Below, in pieces: positions 1-5,941 of a stretch of DNA of 10,338 nt; position 1 is the stretch's first letter; each line of letters begins with the position of its first letter. Location of the stretch: NCBI GenBank assembly GCA_023424275.1, contig JAFAED010000299.1, positions 1 through 10,338 on the forward strand, read 5' to 3'. The position numbers and the translations under genes were made by a program. The notes beneath the pieces were generated by a model. It made no database searches. It was not told the DNA's origin and saw only the letters and a list, made by a program, of their open reading frames with translations. Origin of the DNA: Pseudomonadota bacterium (GTDB taxonomy: Bacteria; Pseudomonadota; Alphaproteobacteria; Sphingomonadales; Sphingomonadaceae).

Positions 1-1534
1 CCGGCCGCCCCTCGCTCCCGATCGCTCGCGCGATCCGCTTCCCGACCCCGAGACCGGATCGCTTACGCTCGGCAAGGTCGAACTCGGGGCGCGTCCCGAT
101 ATCATCATCCGCGAAATCCGTTTCGTCGGCGCGGGCGTTCCCGCCAAGGTCGGTCGCGCGGCGCAGCGCTTCGTCGGCAAGCCCGCATCGGCCGACAATC
201 TCGCGAAACTCGCCGCCGCGATGACGCGCGCCTATAATCGCTCGAGCGTCGCGCTTTTCACCCTCGTCATCCCCGAACAGGATCTGTCGGGGGGCATCGT
301 CACCGTCGCGTCGGCCGAAGGCTATGTCGGATCGGTGACGCTCAGCGGCGAAAGCGAAGGCGGCCCCGCGCCGCTCGTCGCGAAAATGGCGGCGCCGCTG
401 CGCGGCCAACGCCCCCTGCCCCGCGCCCGTTTCGAACGCGCGCTCGGCAATATCGGCGACATTCCCGGCGTCACCGTCACCCCGTCGCTGGCACTCGGCG
501 GCGAACAGGGCGCGGTCGCGCTCGATCTGGCGCTCGATGCAAAGAAGCCCACCGTCGGGCTCGGCTTCACCACACGCACCAGCCCCTTCGTCGACGATGG
601 CATCGTCGAAGCCAATGCGCGCGGGACCAGCCTGCTGCGCAGCGGCGACGAAACGCGGCTGACCGGCGCCGCCGCCGTCAATCTCAAATCCCTGCTCTAT
701 ATCGCGGCGAGCCATTCGACCCCGATCGGCGCCGACGGCACCCGTTTCGAACTGACCGCGGCGGCGCTGCGCACGCGGCCGAAGGGACCTGCCGTCGACG
801 GCGAGGCGTGGAGCGCCGGCGCCGGCATCACCCACCCGCTGATCCGGGCGACGCGGCGCAACCTGATCGCATCGGCACGGATCGACTATCTCGATTCGAA
901 AAACGCGCTGTTCGGCTCGACGATCGCTGCCGAAAAGACCTGGGCAGCGAGCGGGAATCTCGCCTTTCGCCTCACCGAAGATCGCACCGTCGTCGGCGCC
1001 CGCCTCGGCGGCACGAAAGGCCTCGACTTCGCGGGCGCGCGCGTCGATCCCGGCGTTGGCGAGACCGGCTTCGCCTATGCCGACGCCAGTCTCGAAGCGA
1101 ACCAGGCGATCGGCAAGGCGGTCATCCTGCGCGCTGCGGCCACCGGGCGCTGGACGCGCGACCGGCTGCCCGCGGCGCAGCGCTTCAGCGTCGGCGGCGC
1201 AACCTTTGGCCGCGCGTTCGACGACGGGCTGGTCAATGGCGACCGCGGTTATGCAACCTTCGGCGAAATCGCGCTGCGCCCGCTGCGCGCCGGCAAATTG
1301 TCCAAGAGCGAAATCTACAGCTTCATCGACTATGCCGACGTCACCCTGCTGGCGCGCACCGCGATCCCGAAGACCGATTTCCGTCTTGGCAGCTGGGGCG
1401 GCGGCGTGCGCCTGTCCTATGCCGAAAATGCGACGATCGGGCTCGAACTTGCCGAAGCGTGGAATCAGCCGGTTCCCGGTTATGATCAGGATTTGCGCGT
1501 CGCGCTCAGCTGGAAATTGTCGATCCGGCCCTGA
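1..1534 (+). CDS. Two-partner secretion outer-membrane transporter (ShlB/FhaC/HecB family, TpsB), 5'-truncated
   Basis: This gene encodes the C-terminal 510 residues of an outer-membrane pore of the TpsB type, which exports a large partner protein (TpsA) through a 16-strand barrel. The reading frame is open from base 2 with no stop, so the true start lies left of the window. The internal ATG at 221 would cut a POTRA domain in half and is rejected. Codons 33-117 read as POTRA: a beta strand IREIRFVGAG, a helix ending AAAMTRAYN, then the family signature VIPEQDLSGGIVTV and the strand YVGSVTLSGE. The rest is beta-barrel-like with alternating hydrophobic residues. It includes FSVGGATFGRAFDDG...GDRGY, the equivalent of the conserved VRGY/GD segment of loop 6, here with R-A-F for R-G-Y. 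The last strand ends in SWKLSIRP rather than a terminal aromatic residue. No TpsA substrate is visible; it may lie upstream. The family call is firm and the substrate is unknown. Confidence 0.88.
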   Translation, partial: RPPLAPDRSRDPLPDPETGSLTLGKVELGARPDIIIREIRFVGAGVPAKVGRAAQRFVGKPASADNLAKLAAAMTRAYNRSSVALFTLVIPEQDLSGGIVTVASAEGYVGSVTLSGESEGGPAPLVAKMAAPLRGQRPLPRARFERALGNIGDIPGVTVTPSLALGGEQGAVALDLALDAKKPTVGLGFTTRTSPFVDDGIVEANARGTSLLRSGDETRLTGAAAVNLKSLLYIAASHSTPIGADGTRFELTAAALRTRPKGPAVDGEAWSAGAGITHPLIRATRRNLIASARIDYLDSKNALFGSTIAAEKTWAASGNLAFRLTEDRTVVGARLGGTKGLDFAGARVDPGVGETGFAYADASLEANQAIGKAVILRAAATGRWTRDRLPAAQRFSVGGATFGRAFDDGLVNGDRGYATFGEIALRPLRAGKLSKSEIYSFIDYADVTLLARTAIPKTDFRLGSWGGGVRLSYAENATIGLELAEAWNQPVPGYDQDLRVALSWKLSIRP

Positions 1535-1982
1535 CCGACGGACCCACGGCCGCCGCGGTGGCATAGAGATTCTCGGCGAGCGGATAGAGGTCGCGCTCCT
1601 CGCGCTCGATCCGCGTCGCAAGCAGGTCGAATATGGCCCGCGTCTCGCGGCGGAAACCGGCCCAGTCCGCCGCCACGCGCGCGCCCGTCCATGCGTCGTC
1701 ATAGGCGACGAAATCGGCCGACAGGCTCCCCATTTCCAGCTCGAACTCGCGCGTGATCCGCATCAACTCGGTGTCGCCCGTCGCCATCAGCCGGGGGTAT
1801 AATATCCAGTCCTCGCATTTCAGGTGCCGGACCAGCGCCTCGCGAAGCGCGCCGCGCGCCGCCGCCAGATCGTTCGCCTGCGGGGGGCTCGCGGCCTTGG
1901 TCATGTCGAGGATGATCCGCGACAGCGTGACAAGCGCCGCATGTTCGGCGCGGAGTCGCTGCATCTCGCGGCTCAGGGGCAT
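1506..1982 (-). CDS. Hemerythrin-like (HHE) domain protein with incomplete metal ligands
   Basis: A 158-residue soluble protein predicted to be all alpha-helical, matching the hemerythrin/HHE cation-binding fold, whose usual members bind a di-iron centre for O2, NO or iron sensing. Helix 1 carries H14 (AEHAAL). Helix 2 carries the classic H53-x3-E57 followed by DWILYP. Helix 4 repeats the pattern as R124-x3-E128 followed by ERDLYP, so the expected histidine is arginine. Helix 3 (ITREFELEMGSL, residues 76-87) also lacks its expected histidine. The ATG at 1982 is chosen because GGAG lies 5 nt upstream and the fold begins there. The frame stays open to 2345, but the extra N-terminal residues look like non-coding translation. 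The stop lies inside the 3' end of the convergent transporter gene (29-nt overlap). Whether it binds iron is uncertain; a structural or partially metal-loaded role is possible. Confidence 0.82.
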   Translation of the reverse strand: MPLSREMQRLRAEHAALVTLSRIILDMTKAASPPQANDLAAARGALREALVRHLKCEDWILYPRLMATGDTELMRITREFELEMGSLSADFVAYDDAWTGARVAADWAGFRRETRAIFDLLATRIEREERDLYPLAENLYATAAAVGPSVRAGSTISS

Positions 1983-1987
1983 AGTGG

Positions 1988-1991
1988 CTCC
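1988..1991 (-). promoter_or_regulatory. Ribosome binding site GGAG of the hemerythrin-like gene
   Basis: On the minus strand GGAG is followed by 5 nt and then the ATG at 1982. This supports that start over in-frame upstream candidates such as the one at 2345. Confidence 0.6.
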
Positions 1992-2165
1992 AATGATGCG
2001 AGCGGTCCCTCGGCAACCATCATAAGCAACGCGATGTGAAAGGAAAGGGAAACGGGCGATTGCCGCAAAACCGATGGCCCGATTCCACCGATAGCCGGCC
2101 CGAACGATGCGGTCGCCGCGGCGAATCCGGTTGTCAAACCGGGGGGCACGCCATAGGGCCGGCCC

Positions 2166-2182
2166 TTGAGAATTTATCGCAA
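2166..2182 (+). promoter_or_regulatory. Candidate Fur box upstream of the PepSY gene
   Basis: The 17-mer TTGAGAATTTATCGCAA has outer arms TTG/CAA and matches 13 of 16 informative positions of the alphaproteobacterial Fur-type palindrome TTGCGAAT-N-ATTCGCAA (consensus quoted from memory). It lies 16 nt before the ATG at 2199. A possible -35 TTGTCA at 2131-2136 is upstream, with only a poor -10 near 2154, so Fur bound here would sit near the transcription start. Iron control is inferred from this match and from the related site in front of the siderophore receptor. Confidence 0.42.
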
Positions 2183-2198
2183 TAACAGCGGCCATCAT

Positions 2199-3365
2199 AT
2201 GCAGCGATCGACCATCCGCGCATGGTTCCTCGTCCACAAATGGACGAGCATCCTCTCCACCGCCTTCCTGCTGATGCTCTGCATCACCGGCCTGCCGCTC
2301 ATCTTTCACGACGAAATCGACGCGCTGACCGAGACCGCGCCGCAATATGGAATGCCCGGGGTCGGCTCCTCGAGCGAAGCGCCGGGCCTCCGGCCGCTCG
2401 ACGAAATGCTGGCAAAGGCGCTCGCCGCGCGGCCCGGCGAGGTTCCGGTGTTCATGGCGTTCGACAATGACAATCCGTCGATGACGATCACCACCGCGCC
2501 GCGTCCCGATTCACCCGACAGCGAGATGACGATCCAGCTCTGGGACCGCTCGACGGGCCTTGCGACCGGCGCTGTCGACGAAAGCGGGGTGATGCACTTC
2601 ATCCTCCAGCTCCACACCGACATGTTCCTCGGCCTGCCCGGCATGCTGTTCCTCGGGCTGATGGGGCTCTTGTTCGTCGTCGCGCTCGTCTCGGGGGTCG
2701 TCCTCTATGCGCCGTTCATGCGCAAGCTCGACTTCGGCACGCTCCGCACGTCGCGCAGCCGCCGCGTCAAATGGCTCGACTATCATAATCTGCTCGGCAT
2801 CACCGCGCTCGCATGGATGACCGTCGTCGGCGCGACGGGCATCATCAATGCGCTGGCGACGCCGATCTTCGCGCAGTGGCAGACGACCGAGCTCGCCGAC
2901 ATGGTCCGCGCCTATGATGGCAAGGGCGCGGTGCCGCCCGCGCGCTATGGCTCGATCGACAAGGCAATGGCGGCGGCGCGCCGCGCGGTTCCCGGCAACA
3001 ACCCGCAGTTCATCGCCTTTCCGGGCGGCGCCTTCAGCAGCAAGCATCATGTCGCGATCTTCTTTCAGGGCGCGACCCCGCTGACCCAGCGGCTGCTCAC
3101 CCCCGCGCTCGTCGATGCCGAAACGGGCGAATTTACCGACGCGCGCGCGATGCCCTGGTATTCGCAGGCGCTGTTCGTGTCGCAGCCGCTCCATTTCGGC
3201 GACTATGGCGGCCTGCCGCTCAAGCTGCTCTGGGCGGTGCTGACGCTGTTCACGATCGTCGTGCTCGGCTCGGGCCTCTACCTCTGGCTCGGCAAGCGCC
3301 GCGCGGGCACCGACGCGCTCGTCCGCGAGGTCGAGAGCGGCGGCACGATCGTCCCCGCCGAATGA
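2199..3365 (+). CDS. PepSY-associated TM domain protein (iron-uptake-linked inner-membrane protein)
   Basis: A 388-residue inner-membrane protein with the layout of the PepSY/PiuB-like family, usually found beside siderophore receptors and proposed to take part in ferric-siderophore reduction or handling. Four membrane segments are visible: residues about 16-36 (STAFLLMLCITGLPLIF), 148-172, 198-219 and 340-364. A large extracytoplasmic part lies between segments 1 and 2 and another between 3 and 4. Family-typical histidines occur at the membrane borders: H13 (VHKW), H139 (LHTDMFLG), H196 (WLDYHNLLGI) and H332 (QPLHFGDY). The ATG at 2199 is preferred to the in-frame TTG at 2166, because the TTG overlaps a Fur-like operator and no Shine-Dalgarno precedes it. 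The stop overlaps the next ATG (ATGA), so translation of the two is probably coupled. The convergent neighbour is a siderophore receptor, which supports an iron role. The exact biochemical activity of the family is not settled. Confidence 0.88.
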   Translation: MQRSTIRAWFLVHKWTSILSTAFLLMLCITGLPLIFHDEIDALTETAPQYGMPGVGSSSEAPGLRPLDEMLAKALAARPGEVPVFMAFDNDNPSMTITTAPRPDSPDSEMTIQLWDRSTGLATGAVDESGVMHFILQLHTDMFLGLPGMLFLGLMGLLFVVALVSGVVLYAPFMRKLDFGTLRTSRSRRVKWLDYHNLLGITALAWMTVVGATGIINALATPIFAQWQTTELADMVRAYDGKGAVPPARYGSIDKAMAAARRAVPGNNPQFIAFPGGAFSSKHHVAIFFQGATPLTQRLLTPALVDAETGEFTDARAMPWYSQALFVSQPLHFGDYGGLPLKLLWAVLTLFTIVVLGSGLYLWLGKRRAGTDALVREVESGGTIVPAE

Positions 3366-3541
3366 AAAAGCCGCAGCCCCTGCGCCGGATCTTTGCCGCC
3401 CCGGCGCTGCTGGCGCTGCTCAGCGTGGCGGGACTGGTCGTCGCGCTCACCGGCGACGGCTGGCGCGACGGCGCGGCGTGGATCGCGCTCGGCATCCCCG
3501 TGCTCGCGGTCGGCTGGGCGATGCGGGCGAAGCGGCGTTAA
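3362..3541 (+). CDS. Small two-helix membrane protein, translationally coupled to PepSY gene
   Basis: A 59-residue protein starting at the ATG that overlaps the PepSY stop codon (ATGA), with no Shine-Dalgarno of its own, so it probably relies on coupled translation. It begins with a basic segment (MKKPQPLRRIF), has a hydrophobic helix at residues about 11-29 (FAAPALLALLSVAGLVVAL), a short polar turn GDGWRDG, a second hydrophobic helix at about 38-54 (AAWIALGIPVLAVGWAM), and ends in RAKRR. The charge pattern places both ends in the cytoplasm. Codon use matches the neighbours and a terminal TAA follows. I do not recognise a named family. Short two-helix proteins beside PepSY and TonB-receptor genes recur in proteobacterial iron loci as hypothetical proteins. 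Its likely role, inferred only from position, is as a partner or stabilising subunit of the PepSY protein. Confidence 0.75.
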   Translation: MKKPQPLRRIFAAPALLALLSVAGLVVALTGDGWRDGAAWIALGIPVLAVGWAMRAKRR

Positions 3542-3545
3542 ACAC

Positions 3546-3575
3546 AAAAGGGCCGCGAGATTGCTCCCGCGGCCC
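3546..3575 (-). terminator. Rho-independent terminator of the siderophore receptor gene
   Basis: An inverted repeat pairs 3550-3557 (GGGCCGCG) with 3568-3575 (CGCGGCCC). It has one A/C mismatch, two further pairs and a 4-nt loop at 3561-3564. Read on the minus strand, the hairpin is followed directly by TTTTGTGTTT, a U-tract, 25 nt past the receptor stop. Read on the plus strand, it is followed by a C-run and no U-tract, so it should stop receptor transcription better than transcription of the PepSY operon. Confidence 0.75.
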
Positions 3576-3600
3576 CCCCGATGTTCGTACAGGCAGCGCC

Positions 3601-5793
3601 TCAGAAACGCTTGGTCACGGTGCCGACAATCTGCCGCCCCTCGGCGAAGAAGCAGTTGGCAAGGCCCGTACAGCGCCCCGCATAGCGCTTGTCGAACAGA
3701 TTGCTGGCGTTGATCGCGAAGCGCCAGCCGGGAAGGTCATAGTGCAATGTCGCGTCGAACAGCGTCACCGCCGGGCTGGTGAAGGTCGCCGGAATCTCGA
3801 TCCCGCTCGGCGTCGGCACGGGATCGGCATCTGATCGCGCCACGACTCCGTTGCTTCGGCTGAGGTGCCGCACACCCGCGCCGCCGCCGAAGCCGCTGTC
3901 ATGCGTATAATCGACGAACAGCGATGCCTTGTGCCGCGGCTGCGCCGCAAGGCGCCCGCCGACCTCGGCAGGGTTGTTGCTCTCGGTCACCTTGGCATCG
4001 AGATAGGTGTAGGAGGCGTTGATCGACAGCTGCTGGCGGATGCGCGCGACGACCTCGAGCTCGAGGCCCTTCGACGTGACTTCGCCGGTCTGGAGCGAGA
4101 AGCCGGGATTGGCGTTATCGGGCGTCAGCACATTGCTCTGGACGATACGGAAAATCGCGCCGGTCGCGAAAATCTTGAAATCGTCACCCATGTTGCGGCC
4201 GTCGAACTTGACCCCCGCCTCGATCTGCTTGCCGACGCTCGGGTCATAGGCCTCGTTGGTGAAGGTCTGGCCGACGAGCGGCTGGAACGAGGTCGCATAG
4301 CTGATGTACGGCGCGATGCCGTTGTCGGTGACATAGGTTGCGCCCGCGCGCCAGGTGAACTTCTTTTCCTTCACCTTGGGGAAGGCGGCGGCGGCGGCAT
4401 AATTGTTGATCGTCATCCAGTCGTGACGCCCCGACAGCGTCAGGATGAGGTTCCCGATATGCGCCTGGTCCTGCAGGTAGAAGCCGGTCTGTTTCAGCCG
4501 CTGGTTGGTGAAATCGAACAGCGAGGTCGGCGCGGGGATCGGCGTCGCGCTATACACCGGGTCGAACAGGTCGATGTTCGTCGCGGCAAGGAAGGCGAAC
4601 GCCGACTGCTCGCGGTAATTGCGATAGTCGAGCCCGGCGAGGACATGATGCTCGATCGCGCCGGTCGCAAACTGCGCATCGAGGCGCGAGTCGACCGCGA
4701 ACTGCTGGACATCGTCGGCAAAGGGGAAGTTCGAGCGCGTCACCGTGCGATTGTCCGCCGACAGCCCATTCGCATAGATGATCTGCTGATATTCGCTGTA
4801 ATCGCTCCAGCGGGCATTCTGCGTAAAGCGCAGCGCCGACGAGAAGCGGTGCGTGAACTCGTAGCCCAGGCTCCACTGTTCGCGGCGGTAATAATTATAG
4901 TCGGGCTCGCCGAGGTTGACCCCGCGCCGTACCTTGCCGACCGGGTTGGGGACGAGCACGCCGACCGCGGGCAGGAAGCCGTTGGTGTCGCCCTCGACGC
5001 GGTCCCACTGATAATAGCCGAGCGCGGTGATCTTCGTATCGGGCCCGATATCGAAAGCCACGGCAGGCGCGACATAGGCGCGGCGCGCGGTGACGAAGTC
5101 GGTCTGGCCGTCGCGGTCGCGATACAGGCCGGTCAGCCGCGCGCTGAGCCCGTTGGCGAGCTCGCCGGTGACGGTGCCCGCGACCTGCTTGAAATCGTCG
5201 GTGCCATATTTAACCTGGACCTCGCCGCCCGTCCGCGTCGAAGGACGACGGCTGCTGAGGTTGTAGATACCGCCCGGCGGCGTGGTGCCATAAAGGACGC
5301 CCGCGGGGCCTTTCAGGATGTCGACCGCCTCGAAACCATAAAGATCGACGCCGACGTTCGAAATCGTCGAGCTGACCGGGGCCTGCAACCCGTCGACATA
5401 TTGCACGGGGATGAAGCCGCGCAGCGTCAGGAAGTCGAAACGCAGGTCGGGGCCGTAATTTTCGCCGACGATGCCTGCGGTGTAGCGCACCGCCTGCTGC
5501 ACATCGACGAAGTTCAGAAGGTCGATCTGGTCGCGCGAGATCACCGACACCGACTGCGGCGTTTCGATCAGCGGCGCGGTCGTCTTGCTCGCGGTGATCG
5601 CGCCCGACGGGACGAAGCGCCGCGCGGTGACGATGATCGCACCGTCGTCCTGCTTCACGGCTTCGACCCCGCCTTCGTCGGCGGTGTCGGCTGCCGGTGC
5701 CGCATCCTGCGCCAGCACGGCCGACGGCGCCCACGCCGCCCCCGCCATCAGCAACGCACTGGTGCGAAGGGCGAGCCCCGTAAATCTGCGCAT
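3601..5793 (-). CDS. TonB-dependent siderophore receptor, ferrichrome (FhuA-like) type
   Basis: A 730-residue outer-membrane receptor that imports ferric siderophores using TonB energy. From the chosen ATG (5793) it has a signal peptide (residues 1-28, cleavage predicted after AVLA before QD) and a likely TonB box IIVTA at 53-57. A plug domain at about 70-180 contains TPQSVSVISRDQI and LTLRGF, typical of the siderophore-receptor subfamily. A 22-strand barrel follows, ending in the terminal phenylalanine of VTKRF. Near the end RCTGLANCFF has two cysteines five residues apart, as in the C-terminal disulfide of FhuA, which suggests a hydroxamate such as ferrichrome; the ligand is not provable here. 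No N-terminal secretin/STN signalling domain is present, so no surface-signalling role is expected. The ATG six bases upstream (5799) lies too close to the AAGGGG Shine-Dalgarno. A Fur-like palindrome lies 50 nt upstream, and a U-tract hairpin lies downstream. Confidence 0.93.
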   Translation of the reverse strand: MRRFTGLALRTSALLMAGAAWAPSAVLAQDAAPAADTADEGGVEAVKQDDGAIIVTARRFVPSGAITASKTTAPLIETPQSVSVISRDQIDLLNFVDVQQAVRYTAGIVGENYGPDLRFDFLTLRGFIPVQYVDGLQAPVSSTISNVGVDLYGFEAVDILKGPAGVLYGTTPPGGIYNLSSRRPSTRTGGEVQVKYGTDDFKQVAGTVTGELANGLSARLTGLYRDRDGQTDFVTARRAYVAPAVAFDIGPDTKITALGYYQWDRVEGDTNGFLPAVGVLVPNPVGKVRRGVNLGEPDYNYYRREQWSLGYEFTHRFSSALRFTQNARWSDYSEYQQIIYANGLSADNRTVTRSNFPFADDVQQFAVDSRLDAQFATGAIEHHVLAGLDYRNYREQSAFAFLAATNIDLFDPVYSATPIPAPTSLFDFTNQRLKQTGFYLQDQAHIGNLILTLSGRHDWMTINNYAAAAAFPKVKEKKFTWRAGATYVTDNGIAPYISYATSFQPLVGQTFTNEAYDPSVGKQIEAGVKFDGRNMGDDFKIFATGAIFRIVQSNVLTPDNANPGFSLQTGEVTSKGLELEVVARIRQQLSINASYTYLDAKVTESNNPAEVGGRLAAQPRHKASLFVDYTHDSGFGGGAGVRHLSRSNGVVARSDADPVPTPSGIEIPATFTSPAVTLFDATLHYDLPGWRFAINASNLFDKRYAGRCTGLANCFFAEGRQIVGTVTKRF

Positions 5794-5800
5794 TTCCATA

Positions 5801-5806
5801 CCCCTT
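5801..5806 (-). promoter_or_regulatory. Ribosome binding site AAGGGG of the receptor gene
   Basis: The purine run AAGGGG on the minus strand is 7 nt from the ATG at 5793 but only 1 nt from the ATG at 5799. This favours the downstream start, which also gives a normal signal peptide beginning MRRF. Confidence 0.6.
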
Positions 5807-5842
5807 AAACTTGATCGGTCCTGCCAATCGCGCTAAAGTAAA

Positions 5843-5857
5843 TGCGAGTGATTTGCA
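5843..5857. promoter_or_regulatory. Candidate Fur box in the receptor/PPOX divergent promoter region
   Basis: The 15-mer TGCGAGTGATTTGCA is an imperfect palindrome, with 5 of 7 pairs complementary about a central G. It resembles the alphaproteobacterial Fur motif TGCGAAT-N-ATTCGCA (consensus from memory). It lies about 50 nt upstream of the receptor ATG, where it would overlap promoter elements, and about 85 nt upstream of the GTG of the divergent PPOX gene. It could therefore control one or both. Iron-repressed receptor genes of this kind are usually Fur-controlled, which supports the call. Confidence 0.5.
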
Positions 5858-5930
5858 ATAAGGGCGAAGCCAAGCGATCCATCGTTCGGGCCAAAAATCG
5901 TTCCAATCGGGCCATTGCGCCGGGCAAAGA

Positions 5931-5934
5931 GAGG
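5931..5934 (+). promoter_or_regulatory. Ribosome binding site GAGG of the PPOX-family gene
   Basis: GAGG, within AGAGAGGAA, lies 7 nt before the GTG at 5942. The in-frame TTG at 5915 has no purine-rich site before it and would place this Shine-Dalgarno inside the coding region, so GTG is taken as the start. Confidence 0.6.
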
Positions 5935-5941
5935 AAAAGCG

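Noticed and set aside
221..1534. The transporter starting as a complete gene at ATG 221
   Set aside because: The frame is open to the left edge and codons 33-73 encode the first half of the POTRA domain, so the gene is truncated by the window.
1983..2345. An N-terminal extension of the hemerythrin-like protein (start at 2345)
   Set aside because: It would run through the divergent promoter region and into the PepSY gene; the extra 121 residues show no domain, while ATG 1982 has a good ribosome site and begins the fold.
3865..5808. A 647-codon open frame on the plus strand antisense to the siderophore receptor
   Set aside because: It is the mirror of a well-supported receptor gene in GC-rich DNA; its translation is Arg/Asp/Glu/Val-rich with no recognisable domain and no Shine-Dalgarno.
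5881..5920. Loose direct repeat TCGTTC...CGGGCCA upstream of the PPOX gene
   Set aside because: The two copies differ in internal spacing and are short, so chance similarity is likely.
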